64,000 nt of DNA from DAITBA01 sp036824005 (GCA_036824005.1 DAITBA010000013.1:1-64000), one strand, 5' to 3'. Shown: positions 1 to 9,200, counted from the first letter of the stretch. Notes: a model not told the origin generated them from the sequence alone. Numbers and translations: made by a program.

Positions 1-607
1 GATATTGCACCAGGCCCGATGCCGCATACACACCTACCATCGTGCCGACCGAGGTACGGTTGCGGCGCACGGGCACGTGTACCTCGAACAGGCTGGCGCC
101 GCCGGCAGCCGAGGTGGGCTCGCCGTAGGCCGGGCCCTCAAGCTCGTGGGCGCGCTGGAAGACGAGGGTCTGCTCGACCTGGCTGAGCCGCTCGCCATTG
201 TTCCACATCGTCGTTTCGAAAGGCGCCACCCAGCGCACGACCTGATCGGCATCGACCCAGACGACGTGAATCAGCTCCGGATTCAGCGCCACGTACTCGC
301 CGGCACGGGCACGGAATTCCGCGAACGGCAGGTTGCCTTCGGCGAGCGCACGGGCAAGCTGGCCGAGGAAAACCTGATCGTCGAGCAGACGCTGGCGGAT
401 GGACTGCTCAGCCCAGCGGATGTCGCGCTGCAGCGTGCTGCGCTGGACGTCCTGTTCATGGCGCTGCAACACCCAAAACAGGGCGAACAGCGCGACAAGA
501 AACAGCCCCAGCACGATGTGGGGCAGCGCCCACTGCCAGCCGCCGGGGTGCTTGTCGGGCGCGGTGTTCAATCCGATGATGTGTCCGCCGTGGCTCGGCG
601 CGTGCAT
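1..607 (-). CDS. Sensor histidine kinase, N-terminal part (cut by window edge)
   Basis: The minus strand is open from an ATG at 607 to the window edge, about 202 codons. One hydrophobic segment lies near residues 28-46, followed by a helical stretch and a periplasmic-type sensor region whose style (VVWVDADQVVRWVAPFET) is that of PAS/dCache-like input domains. The kinase core lies outside the window, so kinase identity is inferred from the fold and from the divergent TRAP receptor gene 155 bp away. DctB-like kinases next to dctP genes commonly control uptake of the matching ligand. A diguanylate cyclase or other PAS-output protein cannot be excluded. Confidence 0.6.
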   Translation of the reverse strand, partial: MHAPSHGGHIIGLNTAPDKHPGGWQWALPHIVLGLFLVALFALFWVLQRHEQDVQRSTLQRDIRWAEQSIRQRLLDDQVFLGQLARALAEGNLPFAEFRARAGEYVALNPELIHVVWVDADQVVRWVAPFETTMWNNGERLSQVEQTLVFQRAHELEGPAYGEPTSAAGGASLFEVHVPVRRNRTSVGTMVGVYAASGLVQY

Positions 608-761
608 GGGTCGAGACGCTCCACCTTGTGTTCGTGCTGCGCCCGATTAATGCACCGAAGCGGTAACGGCGGGAATTGGCGTTTTCCCTAACGGGCCGTT
701 TGCTCGTGGGGGCCGCAGCCACGGATCGCATTGCGCAGAGGACAAGCTTATCATTGCGCCC

Positions 762-1853
762 ATGAAGACGTGCTTGTGGAAGGGCTTGCTCACGGCTGCG
801 CTGCTGTTTGATGTCATGGCGAGCACGCCGGCGCTTGCCGGCCAACAGTGGCGCCTAGCCCACGTGATCGCCGCCGGCACGCCCATCGACGTTGCCGCGC
901 GCCGCTTCGCCGAACTGGTCAAGATCCGGACCAAAGGCGAGATCGAGATGTCGGTGCATCCGGCCGGCCAGCTGGGCGGCGAGCGCGCCATCATCGAGGG
1001 CGTGCAGCTCGGCACCATCGCCATGTCATTGACTACGACCGGCGCCATCGGCAGCTTTGCGCCGGAGTTCCAGGTGCTCGACCTTCCTTACCTGTTCCCC
1101 ACGGACGAGGCGGCTTATACCTTTCTCGACGGGAGTAACGGCCGCAAGCTGCTCGATCTGCTCGACCGGCGCGGCATGCACGGCCTCACCTACTTCGAAA
1201 ACGGCTGGCGCAATTTCACCAGCTCCAAGGGGCCCCTGCGCCGCCCGGAGGATATCGAGGGCCAAACCATCCGTGTCATGGAGAGCCCCATGTACATGGG
1301 CCTGGTACGCTCCCTCGGCGCGCGAGCGGCGCCCATTCCGTACGACCAGTTGCCAGCCGCCCTGTCGCGGCGCCAGATCGACGGCCAAGAAAACCCCGCG
1401 GTCAATGTCTATTCCGCGCGCATGTACGAGTCCCAGCCCTACATGATCCGCGACCGCCACACCTACAACGTCTTCATACTCAAGATCAACGGCAAGCTCT
1501 GGCGTTCGCTGCCGGCGCCGCTGCGCGACGTGATCGCGACGACGGCGGCCGAGGTGCGCGATTTCCAGCGCAAGCTCAACCGCGAAGCGGACCAGCACTT
1601 CATCAACAAGCTGATCGGCCGGGGCGTGCGCGTCCATGAACCGACGCCCGATGAGTTGCAGGCATGGCAGGCTGCCACCGCGACGCTGTATGCCGATGCG
1701 CCAAAGATCGTCGGCCCCGACTGGGTCGGCCAAGCGACCCAGTTCCGCAAGGACTGGGACGCCGGCCGGTACGCCGCCGAAGCGCAACGCTACGTCGAGA
1801 CCTACGACAGGATCCAAGTGCCCCTCGATACGGTGATACGCAACTTCCGCTAG
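762..1853 (+). CDS. dctP: TRAP transporter substrate-binding protein, DctP family
   Basis: 363 aa with a signal peptide (hydrophobic core about 8-24, cleavage after ALAG). It is the periplasmic receptor that captures an organic acid and hands it to the DctQM membrane subunits. Family features are a WRLAHV start to the first beta strand, a PAGQLGGERAIIEGVQLG segment, DLPYLFP, and GWRNFTSSKGPLRRPEDIEG ahead of a conserved Arg that binds the substrate carboxylate. No dctQ or dctM lies nearby, so the membrane partners are encoded elsewhere or this is a stand-alone receptor. The sensor kinase is divergent. The substrate cannot be read from sequence. Confidence 0.9.
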   Translation: MKTCLWKGLLTAALLFDVMASTPALAGQQWRLAHVIAAGTPIDVAARRFAELVKIRTKGEIEMSVHPAGQLGGERAIIEGVQLGTIAMSLTTTGAIGSFAPEFQVLDLPYLFPTDEAAYTFLDGSNGRKLLDLLDRRGMHGLTYFENGWRNFTSSKGPLRRPEDIEGQTIRVMESPMYMGLVRSLGARAAPIPYDQLPAALSRRQIDGQENPAVNVYSARMYESQPYMIRDRHTYNVFILKINGKLWRSLPAPLRDVIATTAAEVRDFQRKLNREADQHFINKLIGRGVRVHEPTPDELQAWQAATATLYADAPKIVGPDWVGQATQFRKDWDAGRYAAEAQRYVETYDRIQVPLDTVIRNFR

Positions 1854-2097
1854 TGCCGACAGACGCCTCCGGGACCTCGCCCGGGCACCTGCTCCCAGGC
1901 GGTCGCGAACAACTTTTCGCACTGCAACACACCGCAGCACGCGCCCTGCGTGTTTTCCACGATTTCCCTCCCTTTGCGCGGCCGGCTATCTTGAATACAG
2001 GCCACTTGGGCGTCTGTCGCCGAATCCACTGCATCCAGAGCCCAGGCCGGCGACGGAAATTCCATAATACAAAATGCTCTTGCGGAATACGGAAAAT

Positions 2098-2126
2098 TTG
2101 TTTACACTGCTTCGCACGCGTATTAC
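2098..2126 (+). promoter_or_regulatory. Candidate sigma-70 promoter for the pdh operon
   Basis: In the AT-richer stretch ahead of aceE, TTGTTT (2098-2103) and TATTAC (2121-2126) stand 17 bp apart, about 65 bp before the aceE start. Both boxes are imperfect. The rest of the 1854-2192 intergenic region holds no gene that I can see. Confidence 0.35.
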
Positions 2127-2192
2127 CCTATCCGGCGAGCATTCACGAGATGCGCGCCCGATCGAGACAGCCCTGACGAGAGGAGACTGACC

Positions 2193-4874
2193 ATGTCCGC
2201 CGTGCCCGTTCCCCTGCCTCAGAACGATGTGGACTCCCAAGAAACCCGCGAGTGGATCGACGCGCTCGAAGCCGTGATCGAGCATGAGGGCCCGCAGCGC
2301 GCCCATTACCTGATCGAACGGCTGGTCGAGTTCAGCCGGCGCGCCGGCATCAATCTGCCCTACTCGGCGAACACTGCGTATGTCAATACCATCCCTTCCG
2401 AATTCGAGACCCCGGCCCCGGGCGATCACGAGCTGGAGGACCGCATCCGCTCCTACGTGCGCTGGAATGCGCTGGCTATGGTGTTGCGCGCCAACCGCGG
2501 CGATTCAAATCTGGGCGGCCACATTGCCAGCTTCGCCTCGGCGGCGACCCTGTTCGACGTCGGCTACAACCATTTCTGGCATGCCCCCTCCGAGAACCAC
2601 GGCGGCGATCTGGTGTTCATACAGGGCCATTCGGCGCCCGGCGTCTATGCCCGCGCGTTCATGCTTGGCCGCCTCAAGCTGGAGCAGATGGATCACTTCC
2701 GCCAGGAGGTGGACGGCAAGGGCTTGTCTTCCTATCCCCACCCTTGGCTGATGCCGGACTTCTGGCAGTTCCCGACCGTGTCCATGGGCCTTGGGCCGCT
2801 GCAGGCGATCTACCAGGCCCGCTTCATGAAATATCTTCAGGACAGGGGCATGGCCAATACGGAAGGCCGCAAGGTCTGGGCCTTCATGGGCGACGGCGAG
2901 ATGGACGAGCCGGAGTCGCTCGGCGCCATCTCGCTCGCCGGGCGCGAGAAGCTCGACAACCTGATCTTCGTCATCAACTGCAATCTTCAGCGTCTGGACG
3001 GTCCGGTGCGCGGCAACGGCAAGATCATCCAGGAGCTGGAAGGCGGCTTCCGCGGTGCCGGCTGGAACGTCGTCAAGGTCATCTGGGGTGGATACTGGGA
3101 CCCGCTCTTTGCCCGCGACAAGGACGGCATCCTCGTCAAGCGCATGGAAGAGTGCGTGGACGGCGAGTACCAGACGTTCAAATCGCGCGACGGCGCCTAC
3201 GTGCGCGAGCACTTCTTCGGCAAATACCCGGAGCTGCGCGCCATGGTCGCGAACATGTCCGACGAGGACATCTGGCGCCTGAACCGTGGCGGCCACGACC
3301 CGCACAAGATCTACGCCGCCTACCACGCGGCGATCAATCACAAGGGCCAACCCACCGTCATTCTCGCCAAGACCATCAAGGGCTACGGCATGGGCGAGGC
3401 GGGTGAAGCGCAGAACATCACCCATCAGCAGAAGAAGATGGGCACGACCGACCTCAAGGCGTTCCGCGACCGCTTCAAGCTGCCGCTCACCGACGAGCAG
3501 CTGGAGCGGCTGGAGTACATCGCACCGCCCCAGGACTCGCCGGAAATCACCTACATGCGCGAGCGGCGCGTGACGCTCGGGGGCTACCTGCCCTCGCGCC
3601 GGCGCACGGCGGCACCGTTGCAGACGCCGGTGCTGTCCGCCTTCGACGCACTGCTCAAGGCAAGCGGCGAGGGCCGCGAGTATTCGACGACCATGGCGTT
3701 CGTGCGCATCCTCAACATCATGGTGCGCGACAAGGCTATTGGCAAGCACGTCGTGCCGATCGTCCCGGACGAATCGCGCACCTTCGGCATGGAAGGGATG
3801 TTCCGCCAGCTCGGCATCTGGTCCCACGTCGGCCAGCTCTACAAACCCCAGGACGCCGACCAGCTCATGTTCTACAAGGAGGACAAGGGCGGGCAGATCC
3901 TGCAAGAAGGCATCAACGAGGCAGGCGCCATGGCCGATTGGATCGCTGCGGCCACGTCCTACTCCACCCATGGCGTGCCGATGATTCCGGTCTACATTTT
4001 CTACTCGATGTTCGGCTTCCAGCGCACCGGCGATCTGGCCTGGGCGGCCGGGGATTCGCGCGCGCGCGGCTTCCTGGTCGGCGGCACCGCGGGGCGCACG
4101 ACACTCAACGGCGAGGGCCTGCAACACGAGGACGGCCACAGCCATCTGTGGTCCGGCGCCATCCCGAATTGCATTTCCTACGATCCGACCTTCGGCTACG
4201 AAGTCGCCGTCATTGTCCAGGACGGGCTGCGCCGCATGTACCAGGAACAGGAGGACGTTTTCTACTACCTGACGGTGATGAACGAGAATTACGAGCACCC
4301 GGAGATGCCCAAGGGCGTCGAGCAGGACATCCTCAAGGGCATGTACCTGTTCAAGCAGGGCGCCAAGTCCAACGGGCCGCGGGTGCAACTGCTCGGATCG
4401 GGCGCCATCTTGCGCGAGGTCATCGCCGCCGCGGAACTGCTGAAGAAGGACTGGGGGGTGGACGCCGATCTGTGGAGTTGCCCGAGCTTCACCGAACTGG
4501 CCCGGGATGGCAACGCCGTCGCACGCTGGAATCTGCTCAACCCGACGGTGAAGAAGGCGAAGCTGTCCCACGTCGAGCAATGCCTCAAGGACACGCGCGG
4601 GCCGGTCGTCGCATCGACCGATTACGTGCGCCTGGTGGCCGAGCAGATCCGGCCCTTTGTGCCGCGGCGCTTTACCGTGCTCGGCACCGACGGCTTCGGC
4701 CGCTCCGACACGCGCGATAAGCTGCGCCACTTCTTCGAGGTGGACCGGCATTGGGTAACCATCGCCGCGCTGAAGGCGCTTGCCGACGATGGCACCATCG
4801 AGCCGGCCAAGGTGGCCGAGGCAATCAAGAAGTACGGTATCGATCCCGCGAAGCCCAATCCGATGACGGTGTGA
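2193..4874 (+). CDS. aceE: Pyruvate dehydrogenase E1 component, homodimeric type
   Basis: 893 aa, normal length for the single-chain bacterial E1. It decarboxylates pyruvate with thiamine diphosphate and acetylates the lipoyl arm of AceF. The ThDP motif is GDGEMDE with the downstream NCN at about residues 231-268. The transketolase-like middle domain includes the EGINEAGAM and YIFYSMFGFQRTGD regions. A GAGGAGA ribosome-binding site precedes the ATG by about 8 bases. It heads the operon aceE-aceF-HslV-like-lpdA. No PdhR gene lies next to it. An open frame of 790 codons on the opposite strand is a codon-bias shadow. Confidence 0.97.
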   Translation: MSAVPVPLPQNDVDSQETREWIDALEAVIEHEGPQRAHYLIERLVEFSRRAGINLPYSANTAYVNTIPSEFETPAPGDHELEDRIRSYVRWNALAMVLRANRGDSNLGGHIASFASAATLFDVGYNHFWHAPSENHGGDLVFIQGHSAPGVYARAFMLGRLKLEQMDHFRQEVDGKGLSSYPHPWLMPDFWQFPTVSMGLGPLQAIYQARFMKYLQDRGMANTEGRKVWAFMGDGEMDEPESLGAISLAGREKLDNLIFVINCNLQRLDGPVRGNGKIIQELEGGFRGAGWNVVKVIWGGYWDPLFARDKDGILVKRMEECVDGEYQTFKSRDGAYVREHFFGKYPELRAMVANMSDEDIWRLNRGGHDPHKIYAAYHAAINHKGQPTVILAKTIKGYGMGEAGEAQNITHQQKKMGTTDLKAFRDRFKLPLTDEQLERLEYIAPPQDSPEITYMRERRVTLGGYLPSRRRTAAPLQTPVLSAFDALLKASGEGREYSTTMAFVRILNIMVRDKAIGKHVVPIVPDESRTFGMEGMFRQLGIWSHVGQLYKPQDADQLMFYKEDKGGQILQEGINEAGAMADWIAAATSYSTHGVPMIPVYIFYSMFGFQRTGDLAWAAGDSRARGFLVGGTAGRTTLNGEGLQHEDGHSHLWSGAIPNCISYDPTFGYEVAVIVQDGLRRMYQEQEDVFYYLTVMNENYEHPEMPKGVEQDILKGMYLFKQGAKSNGPRVQLLGSGAILREVIAAAELLKKDWGVDADLWSCPSFTELARDGNAVARWNLLNPTVKKAKLSHVEQCLKDTRGPVVASTDYVRLVAEQIRPFVPRRFTVLGTDGFGRSDTRDKLRHFFEVDRHWVTIAALKALADDGTIEPAKVAEAIKKYGIDPAKPNPMTV

Positions 4875-4957
4875 CAAAAGCGCAAGGGGCGACGAGTGGG
4901 GGGCGAGGAACCCCGACGCGCCCTTTCCCTTCCCGCCACGCTGCGCACGAGGAGAAC

Positions 4958-6256
4958 ATGAGTCAACTTATCGAAGTGAAGGTCCCCGACATCGGCGACT
5001 TCAAGGACGTGCCGGTGATCGAAGTGCTGGTCAAGCCTGGCGATGCCGTGAAGGCGGAAGACCCCCTCATCACGCTGGAATCGGACAAAGCGACCATGGA
5101 CGTGCCGGCACCGGCGGCGGGTGTCGTGCGGGAAATCAAAGTTAGCCTTGGCGACAAGCTGTCGCAGGGATCGCCGGTTGTGCTCATGGCCACCGGCGAG
5201 GCCGTCGCGGCCGCGGCGGCGCCATCGAAGGCGGTGGAGCCGAGCGAGGAATCCGTCGCCGCACCGCCGCCGAGCCAGATTCCCGTGCCCACGCCTGCCG
5301 AGCTGGCACCGGTGATTGCCGGCGGTCACAAGGCCCACGCCAGCCCCTCGGTCCGCCGCTTCGCTCGCGAACTGGGTGTGGACGTGAGCAAGGTCAGGGG
5401 GACGGGACCGAAGGGCCGGATCACCCAGCAGGACGTGCAGAATTTCGTCAAAGGCGTCATGAGCGAGGCCACAGCCGGCGTGGCAGCAGCGCCCGCCGCG
5501 GGCGGCGTCGCCGGCGGCGGCACGCTCAATCTGCTGCCCTGGCCCCAGGTGGATTTCGCCAAGTTCGGCGCGACCGAAACCAAGCCCCTGTCGCGCATCA
5601 AGAAGCTTTCGGCGGCCAACCTGGCGCGCAACTGGGTGATGATTCCGGCGGTGACCTTCCACGAGGACGCCGACATCACCGACCTGGAAGCCTTCCGGGT
5701 CAGCTTCAACAAGGAGAACGAGAAGGCCGGCATCAAGGTGACCATGCTCGCCTTCCTGATCAAGGCCTGCGTCGCGGCGCTGAAGAAATATCCCGAATTC
5801 AACAGCTCGCTCGACGGCGACAATCTCGTGCTCAAGCAGTACTACCACATCGGCTTTGCCGCCGACACGCCCAATGGCCTGGTGGTACCGGTGGTCAAGG
5901 ACGCCGACAAGAAGGGCGTCGTCGAGATCGCCAACGAGACCGCGGCGCTGGCGAAGAAGGCGCGGGACGGCAAGCTCGGACCGGCGGAGATGCAGGGCGC
6001 CTGCTTCACCATCTCCAGCCTCGGCGGCATCGGCGGCACATATTTCGCACCGATCATCAACGCACCGGAGGTTGCCATCCTGGGGGTGAACAAGAGCGCC
6101 ATGAAGCCGGTGTGGAACGGTCGGGAGTTCGTGCCCCGGCTGATCCTGCCCCTGTCGCTCACCGCCGATCACCGCGTTATCGACGGCGCCGCGGCGACGC
6201 GCTTCAACGTCCATGTCGCCGAGCTGCTCGCCGACATGCGGCGGGTGTTGATGTAG
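4958..6256 (+). CDS. aceF: Dihydrolipoamide acetyltransferase (E2) of pyruvate dehydrogenase
   Basis: 432 aa. I start it at ATG 4958 behind the ribosome-binding site CGAGGAGAA rather than at upstream in-frame codons, because the lipoyl domain begins at once (QLIEVKVPDIGDF). The order is one lipoyl domain (1-76, lysine in ESDKATMDVP), an Ala/Pro hinge, a peripheral subunit-binding domain (about 125-162, ASPSVRRFARELGV), a second hinge, and the acyltransferase domain ending in DHRVIDG with its catalytic His. E. coli AceF has three lipoyl domains; this one has one. The first 136 bp of lipoyl coding (4971-5106) are identical to lpdA. Confidence 0.96.
   Translation: MSQLIEVKVPDIGDFKDVPVIEVLVKPGDAVKAEDPLITLESDKATMDVPAPAAGVVREIKVSLGDKLSQGSPVVLMATGEAVAAAAAPSKAVEPSEESVAAPPPSQIPVPTPAELAPVIAGGHKAHASPSVRRFARELGVDVSKVRGTGPKGRITQQDVQNFVKGVMSEATAGVAAAPAAGGVAGGGTLNLLPWPQVDFAKFGATETKPLSRIKKLSAANLARNWVMIPAVTFHEDADITDLEAFRVSFNKENEKAGIKVTMLAFLIKACVAALKKYPEFNSSLDGDNLVLKQYYHIGFAADTPNGLVVPVVKDADKKGVVEIANETAALAKKARDGKLGPAEMQGACFTISSLGGIGGTYFAPIINAPEVAILGVNKSAMKPVWNGREFVPRLILPLSLTADHRVIDGAAATRFNVHVAELLADMRRVLM
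4971..5106 (+). repeat. 136-bp perfect direct repeat, copy 1 (lipoyl domain of aceF)
   Basis: Read base by base, 4971-5106 equals 6847-6982 without a mismatch, third codon positions included. It codes for the N-terminal part of the lipoyl domain through the lipoyl-lysine loop. The two genes diverge at both borders. Confidence 0.95.
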
Positions 6257-6258
6257 CC

Positions 6259-6837
6259 ATGACTACCATCGTCGTCGTCAAGAAGGCAGGCTACGCCGCC
6301 ATCGGCTCCGAATCGCTGACCACGTTCGGCGATACGCGCCTGGCCGCGGCCTACAAGGGCGAGCATGACAAGATCCTGCACCTGCACGATTCCTACATCG
6401 GCATCTGTGGCAGCTCCGCTCACCATCTGGTGCTGGCGAGCGCACTGGCGAAGATGGAGGACGTGCATCTGAACAGCCGCATGGAGGTGTTCGAGACGTT
6501 CCGCCGCCTGCATCCGATCCTGAAGGAGCACGCCTATCTCAACCCCAAGGAGGATGAGGACGATCCCTACGAATCGTCGCAGATCACAGCCCTCATCGCC
6601 AATGCCAGCGGGATTTACGGCGTCTATTCCTACCGGGAGGTGTTCGACTACGACCGCTTCTGGGCTGTCGGCTCGGGCCGCAATTTCGCCCTCGGTGCCA
6701 TGTACGCCGCCTACGACCGCTGCAAAACGGCCAGGGAGATCGCCGAGATCGGGGTCGCCGCCGGCATCGAGTTCGACACCGCCTCCAGCGGACCAATCGT
6801 CGTCCAAGCTGTCAAACTAGCCAAGGACAGGAAATGA
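6259..6837 (+). CDS. HslV-like Ntn hydrolase (proteasome-type beta subunit homologue)
   Basis: 192 aa, near HslV length. Starting at ATG 6259, two bases after the aceF stop, gives MTTIVVVKK, where removal of Met exposes Thr as in HslV (TTIVSVRR). Further HslV likeness: FGDT near position 25 of the mature chain, WAVGSGRNFALGAM for the HslV IAIGSGG helix, and TAREIAEIGVAAGIE for SAREIAEKALDIA. Counting from the N-terminal Thr, HslV Asp17 is Glu here; a Lys (DKI) could serve as Lys33 if four residues are inserted before it. No hslU is adjacent. It may belong to the betaproteobacterial proteasome homologue (BPH) group. It overlaps lpdA by four bases (ATGA). Substrate unknown. Confidence 0.75.
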   Translation: MTTIVVVKKAGYAAIGSESLTTFGDTRLAAAYKGEHDKILHLHDSYIGICGSSAHHLVLASALAKMEDVHLNSRMEVFETFRRLHPILKEHAYLNPKEDEDDPYESSQITALIANASGIYGVYSYREVFDYDRFWAVGSGRNFALGAMYAAYDRCKTAREIAEIGVAAGIEFDTASSGPIVVQAVKLAKDRK

Positions 6838-8615
6838 GTTCCATCGTCGAAGTGAAGGTCCCCGACATCGGCGACTTCAAGGACGTGCCGGTGATCGAAG
6901 TGCTGGTCAAGCCTGGCGATGCCGTGAAGGCGGAAGACCCCCTCATCACGCTGGAATCGGACAAAGCGACCATGGACGTGCCCAGCCCCGCGGCCGGCAC
7001 GGTCAAGGAAGTCAAGGTCAAGGTCGGCCACAAGGTGTCCGAGGGCACCGTGGTGCTGACACTCGCGGCGGAAGAAGTCTCGGCCACCAAGGACGCAAAG
7101 GACACCAAGAAAGGCGAAGGATCGTCCTCCGAACCCCTTGGTGTTCTTGGTGGTGAAAAACTCTCCTTCACCGGCAGCGCCGACCTCGAGTGCGAGATGC
7201 TCGTCCTGGGCGCCGGACCGGGCGGCTATTCGGCGGCTTTCCGCAGCGCCGATCTGGGCATGAAGACGGTGCTGGTGGAGCGCTACGCCACGCTGGGCGG
7301 CGTCTGCCTCAATGTCGGCTGCATTCCCTCCAAGGCGCTGCTCCATGTCGCCCATATCATGGACGAGGCGGCCCACTTCGCGGCGCTGGGCGTGAGCTTC
7401 GGCAAGCCTGCCGTGGACATCGACAAGCTGCGCGCGCACAAGGCGAAGGTGGTGGGCAAGCTCACCGGCGGCCTCGCCAGCATGGCCCGGACGCGCAAGG
7501 TAGAGGTGGTGCGTGGTTACGGTAGCTTTCTCGACCCGCACCACCTGGAAGTCGAACTCACTACCGGCGATGGCCAAGACAAGACCGGTGCGAAGAAGAT
7601 CGTTCGTTTCCAGAAATGCATTATCGCCGCCGGCAGCGCCGCCGTGCGCCTGCCGTTCATTCCCGACGATCCGCGCATCGTCGATTCCACCGGTGCGCTG
7701 GAACTGCGCCAAGTGCCCGGCCGCATGCTGGTGATCGGCGGCGGCATCATCGGGCTGGAGATGGCCACGGTTTACTCCACCCTGGGCGCCCGGATCGAGA
7801 TCGTGGAAATGCTGGACGCGCTCATGCAAGGCCCGGACCGCGATTTGGTCAAGGTATGGGAGCGGCACAACGCGCACCGCTTCGACAAGATCATGCTCAA
7901 GACGAAAACGGTAGCGGTGGATGCCAAGCCCGACGGCCTGTGGGTGCGCTTCGAAGGCGAGAACGCCCCGGCCGAGCCGCAGCGCTACGACATGATTCTG
8001 CAGTCGGCCGGGCGCGGCCCCAACGGCCGCAAGATCGCCGCCGACAGGGCCGGCGTCACTATCACGGAGCGCGGCTTCATTCCCGTGGACAAGCAGATGC
8101 GCACCAGCGTGCCGCACATTTTCGCCATCGGCGACATCGTCGGCCAGCCCATGCTGGCGCACAAGGCGGTGCACGAGGCCCACGTTGCCGCCGAAGCTGC
8201 GGCCGGCGGCAAGAGCCATTTCGACGCCAGCGTCATCCCCGGCGTGGCCTACACCGACCCTGAGGTCGCCTGGGTCGGTCTGACCGAGGGCGAGGCGAAA
8301 GCTCAGGGACGCAAGGTAGGCGTGGGCAAGTTCCCCTGGTCGGCCAGCGGCCGCGCCATCGCCAACGGCGTCGACCACGGCGTCACCAAGCTCATCTTCG
8401 ACGCGGAAACGCACCGCGTCGTCGGCGGCGGCATCGTCGGTCCCAACGCCGGCGACATGATTGGTGAGGTGGCGCTGGCCATCGAGATGGGTTGTGACCC
8501 GGTGGACATCGGCAAGACCATCCATCCCCATCCGACGCTGGGCGAATCCATCGGCATGGCCGCCGAGGTATTCGAGGGCGTCTGTACGGACCTGCCGCCG
8601 GCCAAAAAGAGGTAG
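6834..8615 (+). CDS. lpdA: Dihydrolipoyl dehydrogenase (E3) with N-terminal lipoyl domain
   Basis: 593 aa, longer than the usual 470 because of a lipoyl domain (1-78) and a linker (about 79-118). The flavoprotein part has an FAD site VLGAGPGGYSAAF, redox-active cysteines in GGVCLNVGCIPSK, an NAD site VIGGGIIGLEMA, a second FAD segment FAIGDIVGQPMLAHKA, and the catalytic HPHPTLGES. It re-oxidises dihydrolipoamide with NAD+. The start ATG overlaps the HslV-like stop, so translation is coupled. Two oddities: the first 136 bp of the lipoyl domain match aceF exactly, and linker residues 84-109 are coded by a copy of an intergenic inverted repeat. Confidence 0.96.
   Translation: MSSIVEVKVPDIGDFKDVPVIEVLVKPGDAVKAEDPLITLESDKATMDVPSPAAGTVKEVKVKVGHKVSEGTVVLTLAAEEVSATKDAKDTKKGEGSSSEPLGVLGGEKLSFTGSADLECEMLVLGAGPGGYSAAFRSADLGMKTVLVERYATLGGVCLNVGCIPSKALLHVAHIMDEAAHFAALGVSFGKPAVDIDKLRAHKAKVVGKLTGGLASMARTRKVEVVRGYGSFLDPHHLEVELTTGDGQDKTGAKKIVRFQKCIIAAGSAAVRLPFIPDDPRIVDSTGALELRQVPGRMLVIGGGIIGLEMATVYSTLGARIEIVEMLDALMQGPDRDLVKVWERHNAHRFDKIMLKTKTVAVDAKPDGLWVRFEGENAPAEPQRYDMILQSAGRGPNGRKIAADRAGVTITERGFIPVDKQMRTSVPHIFAIGDIVGQPMLAHKAVHEAHVAAEAAAGGKSHFDASVIPGVAYTDPEVAWVGLTEGEAKAQGRKVGVGKFPWSASGRAIANGVDHGVTKLIFDAETHRVVGGGIVGPNAGDMIGEVALAIEMGCDPVDIGKTIHPHPTLGESIGMAAEVFEGVCTDLPPAKKR
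6847..6982 (+). repeat. 136-bp perfect direct repeat, copy 2 (lipoyl domain of lpdA)
   Basis: Identical to 4971-5106 in aceF. See that entry. Confidence 0.95.
7084..7160. repeat. CACCAAG-type inverted repeat inside lpdA linker
   Basis: The left arm carries CACCAAGGACGC...GACACCAAGAAA and the right arm CCTTGGTGTTCTTGGTGGTG, the same arms as the intergenic copies at 34231-34349 and 56921-57002. Here it lies in frame inside lpdA and codes for a Lys/Asp/Thr-rich then Gly-rich linker (residues about 84-109). Confidence 0.8.
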
Positions 8616-8804
8616 TTGGCAGGTTGCTACCAGTCTTAAAGAAGCAGCATTAAACCCAAGGCCGCCCGAGAACGGCCTCGAGCCACCAGGCTCCATCCAA
8701 TCGCAGTGGGGAATGTGTCAGGCGTTCCGATGGTGGGGTGTCGGAACGCCTACACTGGCGTCCGCGAGGCTTGCAATACTGAACTCGCTCTGCGAACTGA
8801 GCAA

Positions 8805-9200
8805 TCAGCCGCCCTCCGGAGACTGCGCCGGTATGGCGTTGGCCTGCGCGAATCTGAGTCGTGGCAAGTCGCCGGTCAGCAGAACCAGCTCCTCGTTCTG
8901 TGCGACTGCCAGGAGCAAACGGTCGAACGAATCGCTATGCCCATCGGGAATGGAGATCGTGCCGATGGCGTGACCTTCGGTGATCGGTATGAGCGTCGTG
9001 CTTGCGTCGATTGACTCGTCCCGAAACCGGTGCGGCGGCACCGGTAGCTTGCCCGGCCGGTGATTCATGGCAACTTCCCAAAGGCTGGCAACGGAGACGC
9101 AGCTTGCAGCTCCGGCGATCAGGCTCCGCGACGATCGGCCAGGTCGAGGGCTCGCTACGAGCCACCACAACGCGCCCTGTGTATCGAGGAGAAGCCTCTT
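8805..9200 (-). pseudogene. VapC-type PIN toxin without start codon
   Basis: The frame reads RLLLDTQGALWWL, then VSVASLWEVAM, DGHSDSFDRLLLA and LLTGD: the acidic residues and spacing of a PIN-domain ribonuclease of about 131 aa. No ATG, GTG or TTG lies at the family start. The codon there (9200-9198) is AAG. A single change at 9199 would turn it into ATG and would also restore the antitoxin stop, giving the usual ATGA overlap. As it stands the toxin should not be translated from its native site. The family is clear; loss of function is inferred. Confidence 0.75.

Noticed and set aside
2505..4877. 790-codon open frame antisense to aceE
   Set aside because: It mirrors aceE codon bias in a high-GC genome and has no family likeness or ribosome-binding site; aceE is certain.
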